This document shows, piece by piece, positions 1-5,919 of a stretch of 8,388 nucleotides of DNA (within the stretch, counting starts at the first letter, position 1; each line of letters starts with the position of its first letter). The DNA lies in the NCBI GenBank assembly GCA_003560545.1, contig PWLK01000029.1, forward strand, positions 1 through 8,388, in the 5' to 3' direction. The stretch is from Candidatus Woesearchaeota archaeon (lineage in GTDB: Archaea; Nanobdellota; Nanobdellia; Woesearchaeales; 21-14-0-10-32-9). The translations under genes and the position numbers were made by a program. Under the pieces are notes generated by a model, which searched no databases, was not told the DNA's origin, and saw only the letters and a program-made list of their open reading frames with translations.

Positions 1-1
1 A

Positions 2-3000
2 ATAGAGGAAAATCCTTATTGTGAGGATGTTGGTGATGATCGCATCGTGGTTGATTTTGAAAAAACCCGTTTAAGAGTTGACAAGGATTTGGATGATGCT
101 TACAAAGGCCCGTTCCCAACAAGCATTAATCCTGGCACGTACAACGTTACATTGGTTTCCAGTGACGGGTATCATAACAGGCGTGTCGTGGATGATCAGT
201 TATTAGAGGAGTGGTTCTCGGTTTTGTTAAAAGACGGAAATGTTATTACAGGTACGGGTATTGTTAGCGATGTCCCGGACTTCGTTGATTATGCTTCCGT
301 GGTTGAAACTGTTAACGACGCTCTTGTTTTAAATGATTATATTGATGAGTTATTCGTTCATCATGCGTGGTTCCCTTATGATGATACTAGCCCGCAGAGT
401 GTTGACGCTGAGTGCGCTATTTTTGAAAAAGAAAGCGAGGATGTTTTCTGTGTGGATGCCGATCAGGTTTTCGATGTTGATATGTGGGTTGTAAGCGAGG
501 ATCATCATAGTGGGAGGGTTATGGATGAGGTAACTCTTGATATTGGTATGGCTGGTAATCACTTCGTGAAAGGCCTTTCTTATAGGGGTAACCCGGGTCA
601 GTGCCAGACAGGTGAGGCTTACTTCTTAGAAGTTAATGATAAGAATGGCAGCATCGCGGTTGATGACCCTGAGCCTTGTATTATCAGCACCAGGCTTGAT
701 GAACTAGGAGTTTTTTATTTCAACGAGGGTTTGAACGATGTTTTCATGCACACGGCTAATGACTTAAGCAGTGCTAACAGTGTTTCTCTTAGAAAGCTCT
801 GTATTTACTATGATGACGATGACCCTCTTTGCCCGTTTGAGGTTGGCGATTTTTGTTCTCAGACCCAGGGTGGTTGGGGTAGTCCTTCTAATAGTGGGCC
901 GGGCAATTTAAGGGATACTTATTGGGATGAAGTTATTGGTGATAATTTAACTGTGGGTGTTGGTTATAATCTTACGTTTACAGGTCCTGAATTCGTAGAA
1001 GGTTTCCTGCCTGAGGGTGGCACGCCTGGTCCTTTGTCTCAGAGCCATGTGAATCCTAGCAGTTCCGAGGCTAATGTTTTCGGTGGCCAGGTTACGGCTT
1101 TGAAGCTTAACGTTTTGTTCAGCGATGCAGGTATTGGTTTGAGCACTCCTGGTTTGAATGTTAGCATTGGAGAACTATACATTAAGTACGGCGATTTCCA
1201 GGGTTGGACTGTTTACGAGTTATTAGAATTAGCTGAAGAAGTCCTGGGAGGGAATGCCAGTGGTTTACCTAGTAGTGCTAGTGTTAGCGATTTAAGCGAC
1301 GCGGTTTCCATGGTTAATGAGAACTTCGTTGGTTGCGAAGTTGATAGGGGTTTCCTTGAGTGGTTGACTTGCGAGGAAGAGCCTGTGCTTGGCAAGTTGA
1401 ATGTTTGTAAGCGCGTATTGGATGAGAATGGTTCTTTATCAACAGGTGAAGGGCTTGATTCTAATTTTACGATTCCTTTGCATGGTTTGGCTGATGCTTT
1501 CTTTTCAACTCCTTTAACTTATAACGAGGATGATTATGAGTGTGTGTCTTACAAAGACTTAGAACTGGGGGATTACGTGTTCGAAGATGAAATAATAGGT
1601 TCGCCGGAGAATGTTTCCTGGCTTCCTCCTTCGTACAGCCCTGTTTATCCTGATAACACTATAACTCTTTCCAAGGAAAACCCTAATAAGACTTTGCACG
1701 TGGTTAACCAAGTAGAAGAAGAAGTAGTGGAAGAGATTAATGGCAGCATCACTGTTTGCAAGAAACTCTTAAACGAAACTGGAAGCCTTGTTACAGGGGA
1801 AAGCTTGAACGTTAATTTCACGATTCCGGGAAGTTTTGGAAACACAACGTTTGAAGTTCCCCTGGATTATGATAACGAAGTGGAATGCGTTACTTATGAT
1901 GACTTGCCTTTAGGCGATTATTCTTTCGAAGAAGAAATCATAAGCAGTCCTGACCCGTTGGTTGAGTGGTGGACTCCTTTGTACAAGGTTAGCTCTGGCT
2001 CTTTCAACGCTTTCACTGATGGAAACATTTCATTAACAGAAGAAAATCCTGATAAGAAAATCGTTGTTAAGAACAGGTTCAACGTTACAGAACCTGAACC
2101 AGTCCTTGGAAGCATAGATATTTGCAAGCAATTACGCGATGAGAACGGTTCCTTAACAACCGGAGAAGGCTTGAACGCTAACTTCACAATCCCGCTTACA
2201 GGCTTAACAAATGCTTTCTTTAGCACGCCTTTGTCTTACAACGAAGATGACTATGAATGCGTGTCTTACAAAGACTTAACCCTCGGAGAATATTATTACG
2301 ATGAAGAAATAATTGGAAGCCCTGAAAACATTACGTGGCTCCAAGAATTATACAACCCTGATTACCCTGATGGCAGCCTTGGCTTCTTCGACGGCGTCGG
2401 CCTAATCAACCTTACAGAAGAAGAACCCAATCGGACTTTGCTCGTCGTAAACCAGGTAGATGAAATCGTTGAAGAAGAAGTTATCAGGGGAAACATCACG
2501 GTTTGCAAGCAGCTCCTGAATGAGTCAGGAAGCCTTGTAACAGGTGAAGGCTTGAACGTTAATTTCACGATTCCAGGAAGTTTTGGAAACACAACGTTTG
2601 AAGTTCCCCTGGATTATGATAACGGAGCGGAATGCGTTACTTACACCAACCTATCCCTGGGTAATTATTCTTTCGAAGAAGAAACCATTACCAGTCCTGA
2701 CCCATTAGTTTCTTGGGAGGATCCGTTGTACGGGTTGGATGGTGGAACTCCAGGCGTGTTTACGGATGGCAATATATCCTTGACGGATGATAATAGGAAC
2801 AGGACTTTGTTAGTGGTTAACCAATTCAACATTACAGAGCCTGAACCGGTTCTTGGAAGCATCAAGGTTTGCAAGCAATTATTCAACGCTTCAGAAGACT
2901 TGGTTTCCGGGCAAGGTATTAATGCTAATTTCACCATTCCTATGTCTGGATTGCCCGACGCGTTCTTCGCTACACCTCTAAGTTACGAGGATGGCAAGGC

Positions 3001-4858
3001 ATGCTTTAATTATCACGAGTTAGAGTTAGGAGAATATTTTTTCGGCGAAGAAATCATTGACAGTGAAAACCACTTAGTTTCTTGGGAGGATCCGTTGTAT
3101 GGTTTGGATGGTGGAACTCCAGGCGTGTTTACGGATGGTAATATCTCTTTGGATGAAAGCAATCCGAACAGGACTTTGTTAGTGGTTAACCAGTTCAACG
3201 TTACAGAGCCTGAACCGGTTCTTGGTAATATAACTGTTTGTAAGCAGTTATGGGATGAAACTGAGAGCGTTGTAACAGGAGAAGGCTTAAACGCTAATTT
3301 TACAATACCAGGGTTTGGCTTCCCAGACACTATTTTTACCACGCCCTTAGATTACGAGGATGACTTGGAATGCGTTACGTACACTGGTTTAAGCCTTGGC
3401 AGTTATAGTTTTGGGGAAGAAATAATTTTGGATGATAACCCATTAATAACATGGTTTGATCCTTTATACACGGTTGATGGCAGCCACGTTGATCCTTCCA
3501 GTAATGGCAATATATCCTTGACAGAAGATAATAGGAACAGGACGTTAGTTGTGATTAACATGTTCGAAGAGCACGATATCCCGATGTGCATTGATATCAA
3601 CTATACTAACCCGTATTACTTTAACGGTACTTCCCAGTGGATTGACACTGAGTCAAGGGTTAAATTAGAAGTTGACCAGTCCGTGGATGAGTGCGTGGAA
3701 GCAGGCCATTATTACAGGTTTGAAGAAGCCAGCGCTGAGTACTGCCTGAACGCCTGCGGTTCTTGGAATCCTAGTGGTTACGACGCGGATTGGAGTGCTT
3801 ACGAAGGCGAATTCCCATTGCCCGAAGAGGCTTGCTATGTTATAGAGTATTATTCAGATCTTGGTTTTGCTAATACCAGTGTTGAGTGGGATTGCGTGTT
3901 CATGGATAAGACTCCTCCTACTATTAACAAAACTGTGGGTACTCCTAGGCATGAATGGAGTGGCTCTGACAGCCCGTTCTACCCTGAAACTGAGAGTGTT
4001 TGCTGGAATAACTCTGATGGCGTGGAGTGCTGGAATGTAACTTTGGATACGCCTATTAGTTTTAGTTGTGTTGATGAAGGCTTTTATCCTAGTGGTGTCA
4101 GGGATTTGTGTTTCGCGGTTGAGGTTAACGGGGATGATGTTACGGAGAAGTATTGTGATGAGTACAACGGTTCCATGAAAAACGGTTCTTGCTGTTTAGT
4201 GGAAAATGAGCTTGAAATGACTTTCTTAGAAGAGTCCTGGCATAAGCTCTCCCTTGAGTGCACGGATAACGTGAATAAGTCTTCTGAGAGAGTTCAGTAT
4301 TACAAGGTTGAAGGCGAGTCTTTTGTTATTGAGTTGAATAAGAAGTGGAATTTGATTAGCGTCCCGGTTAAGCTTAAGGATGGCTCTCCTGATTCTGTTT
4401 TCGGTTCCTTGGAGTATGTGAACGCGGTTTGGATGTATGATGGTGTTAATGAGTCATGGTTTGTTTGGACTCCTGGTGGGCCTAGTAATATAGATGAGGT
4501 TTTGCCTGGTTGGGGGTTCTGGGTTTTGATGGATGAGCCTGAGAATTTGTCTATTGATGGAAGCTTGTTTGCGCCTGGCCCGGTTACGCCGCCTAGCAGG
4601 CAGATTGTTTCTGGTTGGAACCTCGTTGGTTATTATGGTACGGAGGGTTTGTCCGTGTATGATGGTCCTTGGGGTAATGGTAAGCAGGCGAGCTGTGTTT
4701 TTAGTGGTTTCAGCGTGTCTAGCTTGTTGACGTACTGGGAGCCTTTAAGTCCTAGCCCGTGGGTTTTCCTTGGTGCTAATACTGGCTTGGATCCTGGTGC
4801 GGGTTACTGGGTTTTCACGTCTACTCCTGGTGTTTACGGTCCTGGTAGCATGTGCTGA
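2..4858 (+). CDS. Giant secreted multidomain surface protein with six prealbumin-like repeats (5' end outside window)
   Basis: The reading frame is open from base 2 with no stop upstream, so the gene is 5'-truncated by the window. The GTG at 47 is only the first possible start codon inside it, and no RBS supports it. At least 1618 codons are visible, ending in TGA 4856-4858. No signal peptide can be seen because the N-terminus is missing, but abundant Cys, very many N-X-S/T sequons, high Asp/Glu and absence of cytoplasmic enzyme motifs point to an extracellular protein. Order: unrecognised acidic region (to about 850), TQGGWG module, six repeats of about 120 residues, Cys-rich region, and a C-terminal pair of WNLI/PGxGxWV modules. 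There is no C-terminal membrane helix or sortase-type tail; it ends ...YGPGSMC. Likely roles are cell-surface adhesion, stalk or S-layer-associated functions; this is inference. T/G-ending codons dominate, except in the middle of the repeat array. Confidence 0.9.
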   Translation: MEENPYCEDVGDDRIVVDFEKTRLRVDKDLDDAYKGPFPTSINPGTYNVTLVSSDGYHNRRVVDDQLLEEWFSVLLKDGNVITGTGIVSDVPDFVDYASVVETVNDALVLNDYIDELFVHHAWFPYDDTSPQSVDAECAIFEKESEDVFCVDADQVFDVDMWVVSEDHHSGRVMDEVTLDIGMAGNHFVKGLSYRGNPGQCQTGEAYFLEVNDKNGSIAVDDPEPCIISTRLDELGVFYFNEGLNDVFMHTANDLSSANSVSLRKLCIYYDDDDPLCPFEVGDFCSQTQGGWGSPSNSGPGNLRDTYWDEVIGDNLTVGVGYNLTFTGPEFVEGFLPEGGTPGPLSQSHVNPSSSEANVFGGQVTALKLNVLFSDAGIGLSTPGLNVSIGELYIKYGDFQGWTVYELLELAEEVLGGNASGLPSSASVSDLSDAVSMVNENFVGCEVDRGFLEWLTCEEEPVLGKLNVCKRVLDENGSLSTGEGLDSNFTIPLHGLADAFFSTPLTYNEDDYECVSYKDLELGDYVFEDEIIGSPENVSWLPPSYSPVYPDNTITLSKENPNKTLHVVNQVEEEVVEEINGSITVCKKLLNETGSLVTGESLNVNFTIPGSFGNTTFEVPLDYDNEVECVTYDDLPLGDYSFEEEIISSPDPLVEWWTPLYKVSSGSFNAFTDGNISLTEENPDKKIVVKNRFNVTEPEPVLGSIDICKQLRDENGSLTTGEGLNANFTIPLTGLTNAFFSTPLSYNEDDYECVSYKDLTLGEYYYDEEIIGSPENITWLQELYNPDYPDGSLGFFDGVGLINLTEEEPNRTLLVVNQVDEIVEEEVIRGNITVCKQLLNESGSLVTGEGLNVNFTIPGSFGNTTFEVPLDYDNGAECVTYTNLSLGNYSFEEETITSPDPLVSWEDPLYGLDGGTPGVFTDGNISLTDDNRNRTLLVVNQFNITEPEPVLGSIKVCKQLFNASEDLVSGQGINANFTIPMSGLPDAFFATPLSYEDGKACFNYHELELGEYFFGEEIIDSENHLVSWEDPLYGLDGGTPGVFTDGNISLDESNPNRTLLVVNQFNVTEPEPVLGNITVCKQLWDETESVVTGEGLNANFTIPGFGFPDTIFTTPLDYEDDLECVTYTGLSLGSYSFGEEIILDDNPLITWFDPLYTVDGSHVDPSSNGNISLTEDNRNRTLVVINMFEEHDIPMCIDINYTNPYYFNGTSQWIDTESRVKLEVDQSVDECVEAGHYYRFEEASAEYCLNACGSWNPSGYDADWSAYEGEFPLPEEACYVIEYYSDLGFANTSVEWDCVFMDKTPPTINKTVGTPRHEWSGSDSPFYPETESVCWNNSDGVECWNVTLDTPISFSCVDEGFYPSGVRDLCFAVEVNGDDVTEKYCDEYNGSMKNGSCCLVENELEMTFLEESWHKLSLECTDNVNKSSERVQYYKVEGESFVIELNKKWNLISVPVKLKDGSPDSVFGSLEYVNAVWMYDGVNESWFVWTPGGPSNIDEVLPGWGFWVLMDEPENLSIDGSLFAPGPVTPPSRQIVSGWNLVGYYGTEGLSVYDGPWGNGKQASCVFSGFSVSSLLTYWEPLSPSPWVFLGANTGLDPGAGYWVFTSTPGVYGPGSMC
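851..1336 (+). other. TQGGWG-type secreted-protein module within the giant protein
   Basis: This stretch encodes a compact module starting FCSQTQGGWG, followed by a Gly/Asn-rich loop, LTFTGPEFVEGFLPEGGTPG, then NPSSSEANVFGGQVTALKLNV, a hydrophilic strand region, and TVYELLELAEEVLGG before a helical end with VNENF. I recall the same order of motifs (TQGGWG, FLPxGGTP, NPTSSxAGVFAGQVLALKLNV, LxxANxALGG) in extracellular proteins from many bacteria, but I cannot name a Pfam family with certainty. Its function is unknown to me; position just before the repeat array suggests a structural or ligand-binding head. Boundaries are approximate. Confidence 0.6.
1385..3565 (+). repeat. Array of six tandem prealbumin/SpaA-like domains
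   Basis: Six in-frame repeats start at 1385, 1736, 2102, 2483, 2849 and 3218; the last ends near 3565, giving lengths of 117, 122, 127, 122, 123 and 116 residues. Each follows the pattern G-x-[IL]-x-[VI]-C-K near the start, then G-[EQ]-[GS]-[LI]-[ND] and NFTIP, TPL or VPL, a second Cys in [EA]-C-[VF]-x-Y, L-x-LGxYxFxEE, a conserved W (most copies) or related residue, PLY, an I-x-L strand, a [NR]-[RK]-T/[K] turn and VVNQ. The strand pattern with a terminal V.N resembles transthyretin/SpaA-like stalk domains of surface proteins. Two Cys per repeat is invariant, suggesting one disulfide each. At least 33 N-X-S/T sequons lie in the array. Repeats 1/3 and 2/4 form matching pairs. Linkers are acidic (EPEP or EEVVEE). 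Confidence 0.9.
3566..4330 (+). other. Cys-rich post-repeat region with TPP...KTVG module
   Basis: Part of the giant protein. After the last repeat there is a Cys-rich segment with HYYRFEEASAEYCLNACGSW, then ACYVIEYYSDLG and DCVFMDKTPPTINKTVGTPRH, a TPISFSCVDEG strand pair, CFAVEVNG, YNGSMKNGSCC, and FLEESWHKLSLECTDNVN. From memory, strings of this type (a 'CVFVDNTPP...KTVGEPKH...TPITLTCxDxxPHP...FxEESxHxLxYxCxDxxGN' order) recur in very large secreted proteins of DPANN archaea. The alternating short strands suggest Ig-like folds with several disulfides. It probably links the repeat stalk to the C-terminal module. No enzymatic motif is visible. Confidence 0.55.
4346..4855 (+). other. Duplicated WNLI / PGxGxWV C-terminal module
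   Basis: Two copies of one module end the giant protein. Copy 1 (from 4346) begins WNLISVPV and includes VWMYDGVNESW and PGWGFWVLMDEPENLSIDG. Copy 2 (from 4616) begins WNLVGYYG and includes LTYWEPLSPSPW and PGAGYWVFTSTPGVYGPG. The order 'WNL[IV]..., W-x-Y or YW..., PG-x-G-[FY]-WV...' is typical of C-terminal modules of archaeal and bacterial secreted proteins, in my recollection often at the extreme C-terminus. This makes it a plausible anchoring or sorting/assembly module, but that role is inferred. Copy 2 differs by having a Cys and finishing in Cys as last residue. Confidence 0.6.
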
Positions 4859-4865
4859 TTTTCGG

Positions 4866-4900
4866 TAGGTTTTTATTCTCTTTTTAATTCCCTTTTTTTT
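4866..4900 (+). terminator. T-rich tract after the giant gene
   Basis: Immediately downstream of TGA 4858 the + strand has runs of T, including TTTTT near 4881-4885 and eight T at 4893-4900. No GC-rich hairpin precedes them. Archaeal RNA polymerase can terminate on oligo-T alone, so this is a plausible terminator for the giant gene, though it lies flush against the ATG of the next small ORF. The same stretch contains weak TATA-like sequence (TTTTTATT around 4870-4877) that could instead serve a leaderless transcript starting near 4901. Confidence 0.4.
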
Positions 4901-5125
4901 ATGTCTCGTAAGATGCGTTTTGATTTGGGCTGGAAGATTACCGAGGAGTTATGGGAGTATCATCTTAATGATGAGAACGATGTTTTCTCTGATGGCATTC
5001 ATCGGTCCAGGGTTAGTGGCTTGGTTGGTAGTGGTGACTTTTATGAGAGCTTGGGTTCTTTTTGTGCTTCTGTTTATCTCTGTGTTTCCAGGCCTAAAGA
5101 TGTTTACAGGATTTGGAAGAAGTAG
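4901..5125 (+). CDS. Small hypothetical protein (74 aa)
   Basis: An ATG at 4901 opens a 74-residue frame ending TAG 5123-5125. I do not recognise the protein. It is hydrophilic, starts MSRKMRFDLGWKITEELWEY and ends RPKDVYRIWKK, with no membrane segment or metal-binding pattern. Support for coding is the wobble position: almost every codon ends in T, G or C and A is nearly absent, exactly the habit of the giant gene next door. No Shine-Dalgarno is present; the ATG follows a T8 run, so translation would need a leaderless transcript. It lies in the same frame as the giant gene after its TGA, with no other stop between, so it could also be a decayed or detached C-terminal extension. It faces marC tail to tail with a 5 bp gap. 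An overlapping frame (4920-5156) would give a hydrophobic peptide but has no wobble bias. Confidence 0.5.
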   Translation: MSRKMRFDLGWKITEELWEYHLNDENDVFSDGIHRSRVSGLVGSGDFYESLGSFCASVYLCVSRPKDVYRIWKK

Positions 5126-5132
5126 TTTTTTT
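5126..5132 (+). terminator. T7 tract after small ORF, between convergent genes
   Basis: Seven T follow the TAG at 5123-5125 directly on the + strand and overlap the minus-strand stop codon of marC (TAA, complement of 5131-5133). This is a plausible oligo-T archaeal terminator for + strand transcripts. No hairpin was seen. Confidence 0.4.
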
Positions 5133-5721
5133 AGAGGTTTGTTATTCCGGTTATGATCATGTTTACTCCGATGGCGCCTATGAGGAAGATGTTTATTCTC
5201 ATGGTTACGTCCATGTATTTGTCGAAGTACTCTGTTTTGTTTTTGAATAGGCTTCTTATGTTTCCAAGGCCTAGGATGAGGAGGTAGTTTGCGGCTAGGA
5301 TTCCTATTATGAGTGTGATTCCTATTGCTGCTCCGGGTGTTGCTTCTGCTAGCAATATGGATAAGCTTATCGTGCCTGCTCCTACCATGAATGGTACTGA
5401 GACGTCTATTGCTAGGTCGTTTATGTTTTTCTTTACGTGTATTAGTGTTTTCCTGTTTTTTATTATGTATAGGTATGCGAAGGAGAAGATTACTATTCCT
5501 CCGAAGATTCTGAAGGCTTCGAAGTTTATTTGAAATATTTTTGTGAGTATTATGTCTCCTGCGAGGTAGAATATTATGAATATTATTGCGGAGTTCATGC
5601 TTGCGCGTACTAGTAGTTTGTTGAAGTTTGCTCTTTCCATGCTTCGCCTTATGGGTTCTAGGAATACGAATAGGGCGAAGGGGTTTAGCATGACCAGAAA
5701 GGCGATTGTTGTTGCCAGCAT
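5131..5721 (-). CDS. MarC family (UPF0056) integral membrane protein
   Basis: A 196-residue polytopic membrane protein, the usual length for MarC-family proteins (about 200 residues, six helices). Likely helices are at about 4-24, 42-60, 69-87, 105-124, 131-151 and 173-193. Family marks are MLNPFALFVFLEPIRR (11-26), equivalent to the 'iDPfGniPiFl' segment, the G-D-x-I-L motif at 55-59 followed by INFEAFRIFGGIVIF (65-79), and VPFMVGAGTISLSI (109-122), equivalent to 'iPllaGPGaIst'. The GNIPIF-like part of the first motif is degenerate (NPFALFVF). The biochemical role of MarC is not established; the old multiple-antibiotic-resistance label is not supported, so no resistance should be inferred. 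ATG at 5721 is chosen because an in-frame TGA lies six codons upstream and a TATA box sits at leaderless distance. Coding strand is A/C-rich, unlike the giant gene. Confidence 0.85.
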   Translation of the reverse strand: MLATTIAFLVMLNPFALFVFLEPIRRSMERANFNKLLVRASMNSAIIFIIFYLAGDIILTKIFQINFEAFRIFGGIVIFSFAYLYIIKNRKTLIHVKKNINDLAIDVSVPFMVGAGTISLSILLAEATPGAAIGITLIIGILAANYLLILGLGNIRSLFKNKTEYFDKYMDVTMRINIFLIGAIGVNMIITGITNL

Positions 5722-5744
5722 GCTTTGCTTTCCGTATCAGGAGG

Positions 5745-5752
5745 TATTTAAA
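5745..5752 (-). promoter_or_regulatory. TATA box for leaderless marC transcript
   Basis: On the minus strand TTTAAATA lies with its centre about 27 bases upstream of the marC ATG, the spacing expected between an archaeal TATA box and the transcription start. The purine-rich GCAAGAA just upstream could act as BRE. No Shine-Dalgarno precedes the ATG (the leader reads CCTCCTGATAC, which is anti-SD-like), so a leaderless mRNA is the simplest reading. Confidence 0.65.
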
Positions 5753-5787
5753 TTCTTGCTTTTGTGTTTGGTTGTTTGGTGTTAGTT

Positions 5788-5809
5788 ATTTTTTGTTTTT
5801 GTTTTTTTT
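5788..5809 (+). other. T-rich tract in the marC-grpE intergenic region
   Basis: A near-continuous T tract interrupted by two G lies between the two divergent promoters. It could stop + strand transcription entering from marC antisense reads, could be a rigid A-tract shaping the divergent control region, or may simply be low-complexity spacer. There is no hairpin. Upstream, 5753-5787 is T/G-rich with nothing recognisable. Confidence 0.3.
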
Positions 5810-5851
5810 CAGCCAAAATAATATTCTATATGGTAAATTATTCTTTATTAG

Positions 5852-5866
5852 CGAAACCTTTAAATA
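5852..5866 (+). promoter_or_regulatory. BRE/TATA promoter of the grpE-dnaK-hsp20 operon
   Basis: CGAAACC (5852-5858) directly precedes TTTAAATA (5859-5866), a very good archaeal BRE plus TATA pair. Transcription is expected to start about 25 bases beyond the TATA centre, near 5888-5892, giving a leader of roughly 40 nt that carries the Shine-Dalgarno sequence at 5913-5919. The TATA octamer is identical to that of the divergent marC gene. A weaker TATA-like CTATATGG lies at 5826-5833. Confidence 0.7.
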
Positions 5867-5873
5867 TGAAATA

Positions 5874-5906
5874 ATGTTAACTCGCCCTAGTTGATTTAAC
5901 ATCAAC
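5874..5906 (+). promoter_or_regulatory. Two overlapping inverted repeats at the grpE transcription start: candidate operator
   Basis: Dyad 1: ATGTTAA (5874-5880) and TTAACAT (5896-5902), perfect 7-bp arms with a 15-bp spacer. Dyad 2: GTTGAT (5890-5895) and ATCAAC (5901-5906), perfect 6-bp arms with a 5-bp loop. They share bases 5901-5902. They begin 8 bp after the TATA box and cover the predicted start site, the position where archaeal repressors block polymerase. Euryarchaeal heat-shock genes can be controlled this way by Phr, but I cannot match the sequence to a Phr consensus. Dyad 2, alternatively, could form a small RNA hairpin just upstream of the SD. Confidence 0.4.
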
Positions 5907-5912
5907 AATTTT

Positions 5913-5919
5913 GGAGGGG
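5913..5919 (+). promoter_or_regulatory. Shine-Dalgarno of grpE, deciding its GTG start
   Basis: GGAGGGG ends 9 nt before GTG 5929. An in-frame TAA occupies 5926-5928, immediately before the GTG, so no earlier start is possible in this frame. The next Met codon is far inside the conserved coiled-coil region, making GTG the only sensible start. Confidence 0.8.

Noticed and set aside
47..49. GTG at 47 as the true start of the giant gene
   Set aside because: The same frame is open from base 2, with plausible coding sequence before 47 and no Shine-Dalgarno or promoter; the start lies outside the window.
1645..3342. Several minus-strand frames beneath the repeat array
   Set aside because: They repeat with the same period as the plus-strand domains and mirror them; they are shadows of the repeats.
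1385..3565. CRISPR array or DNA-level satellite
   Set aside because: The periodicity is about 350-380 bp, in frame and protein-level, with no short repeats and spacers.
4856..4858. TGA recoding or readthrough joining the giant gene to the small ORF
   Set aside because: TGA ends both grpE and dnaK at family-correct places in this window, so it works as a normal stop; nothing suggests a recoding element.
4920..5156. Overlapping hydrophobic 78-residue frame starting TTG
   Set aside because: Its third positions show no bias, and its hydrophobicity follows from T-rich wobble positions of the 4901-5125 frame falling in second position; it also runs into marC antisense.
5131..5721. Calling marC an antibiotic-resistance gene
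   Set aside because: The name is historical; family membership alone does not support a resistance role.
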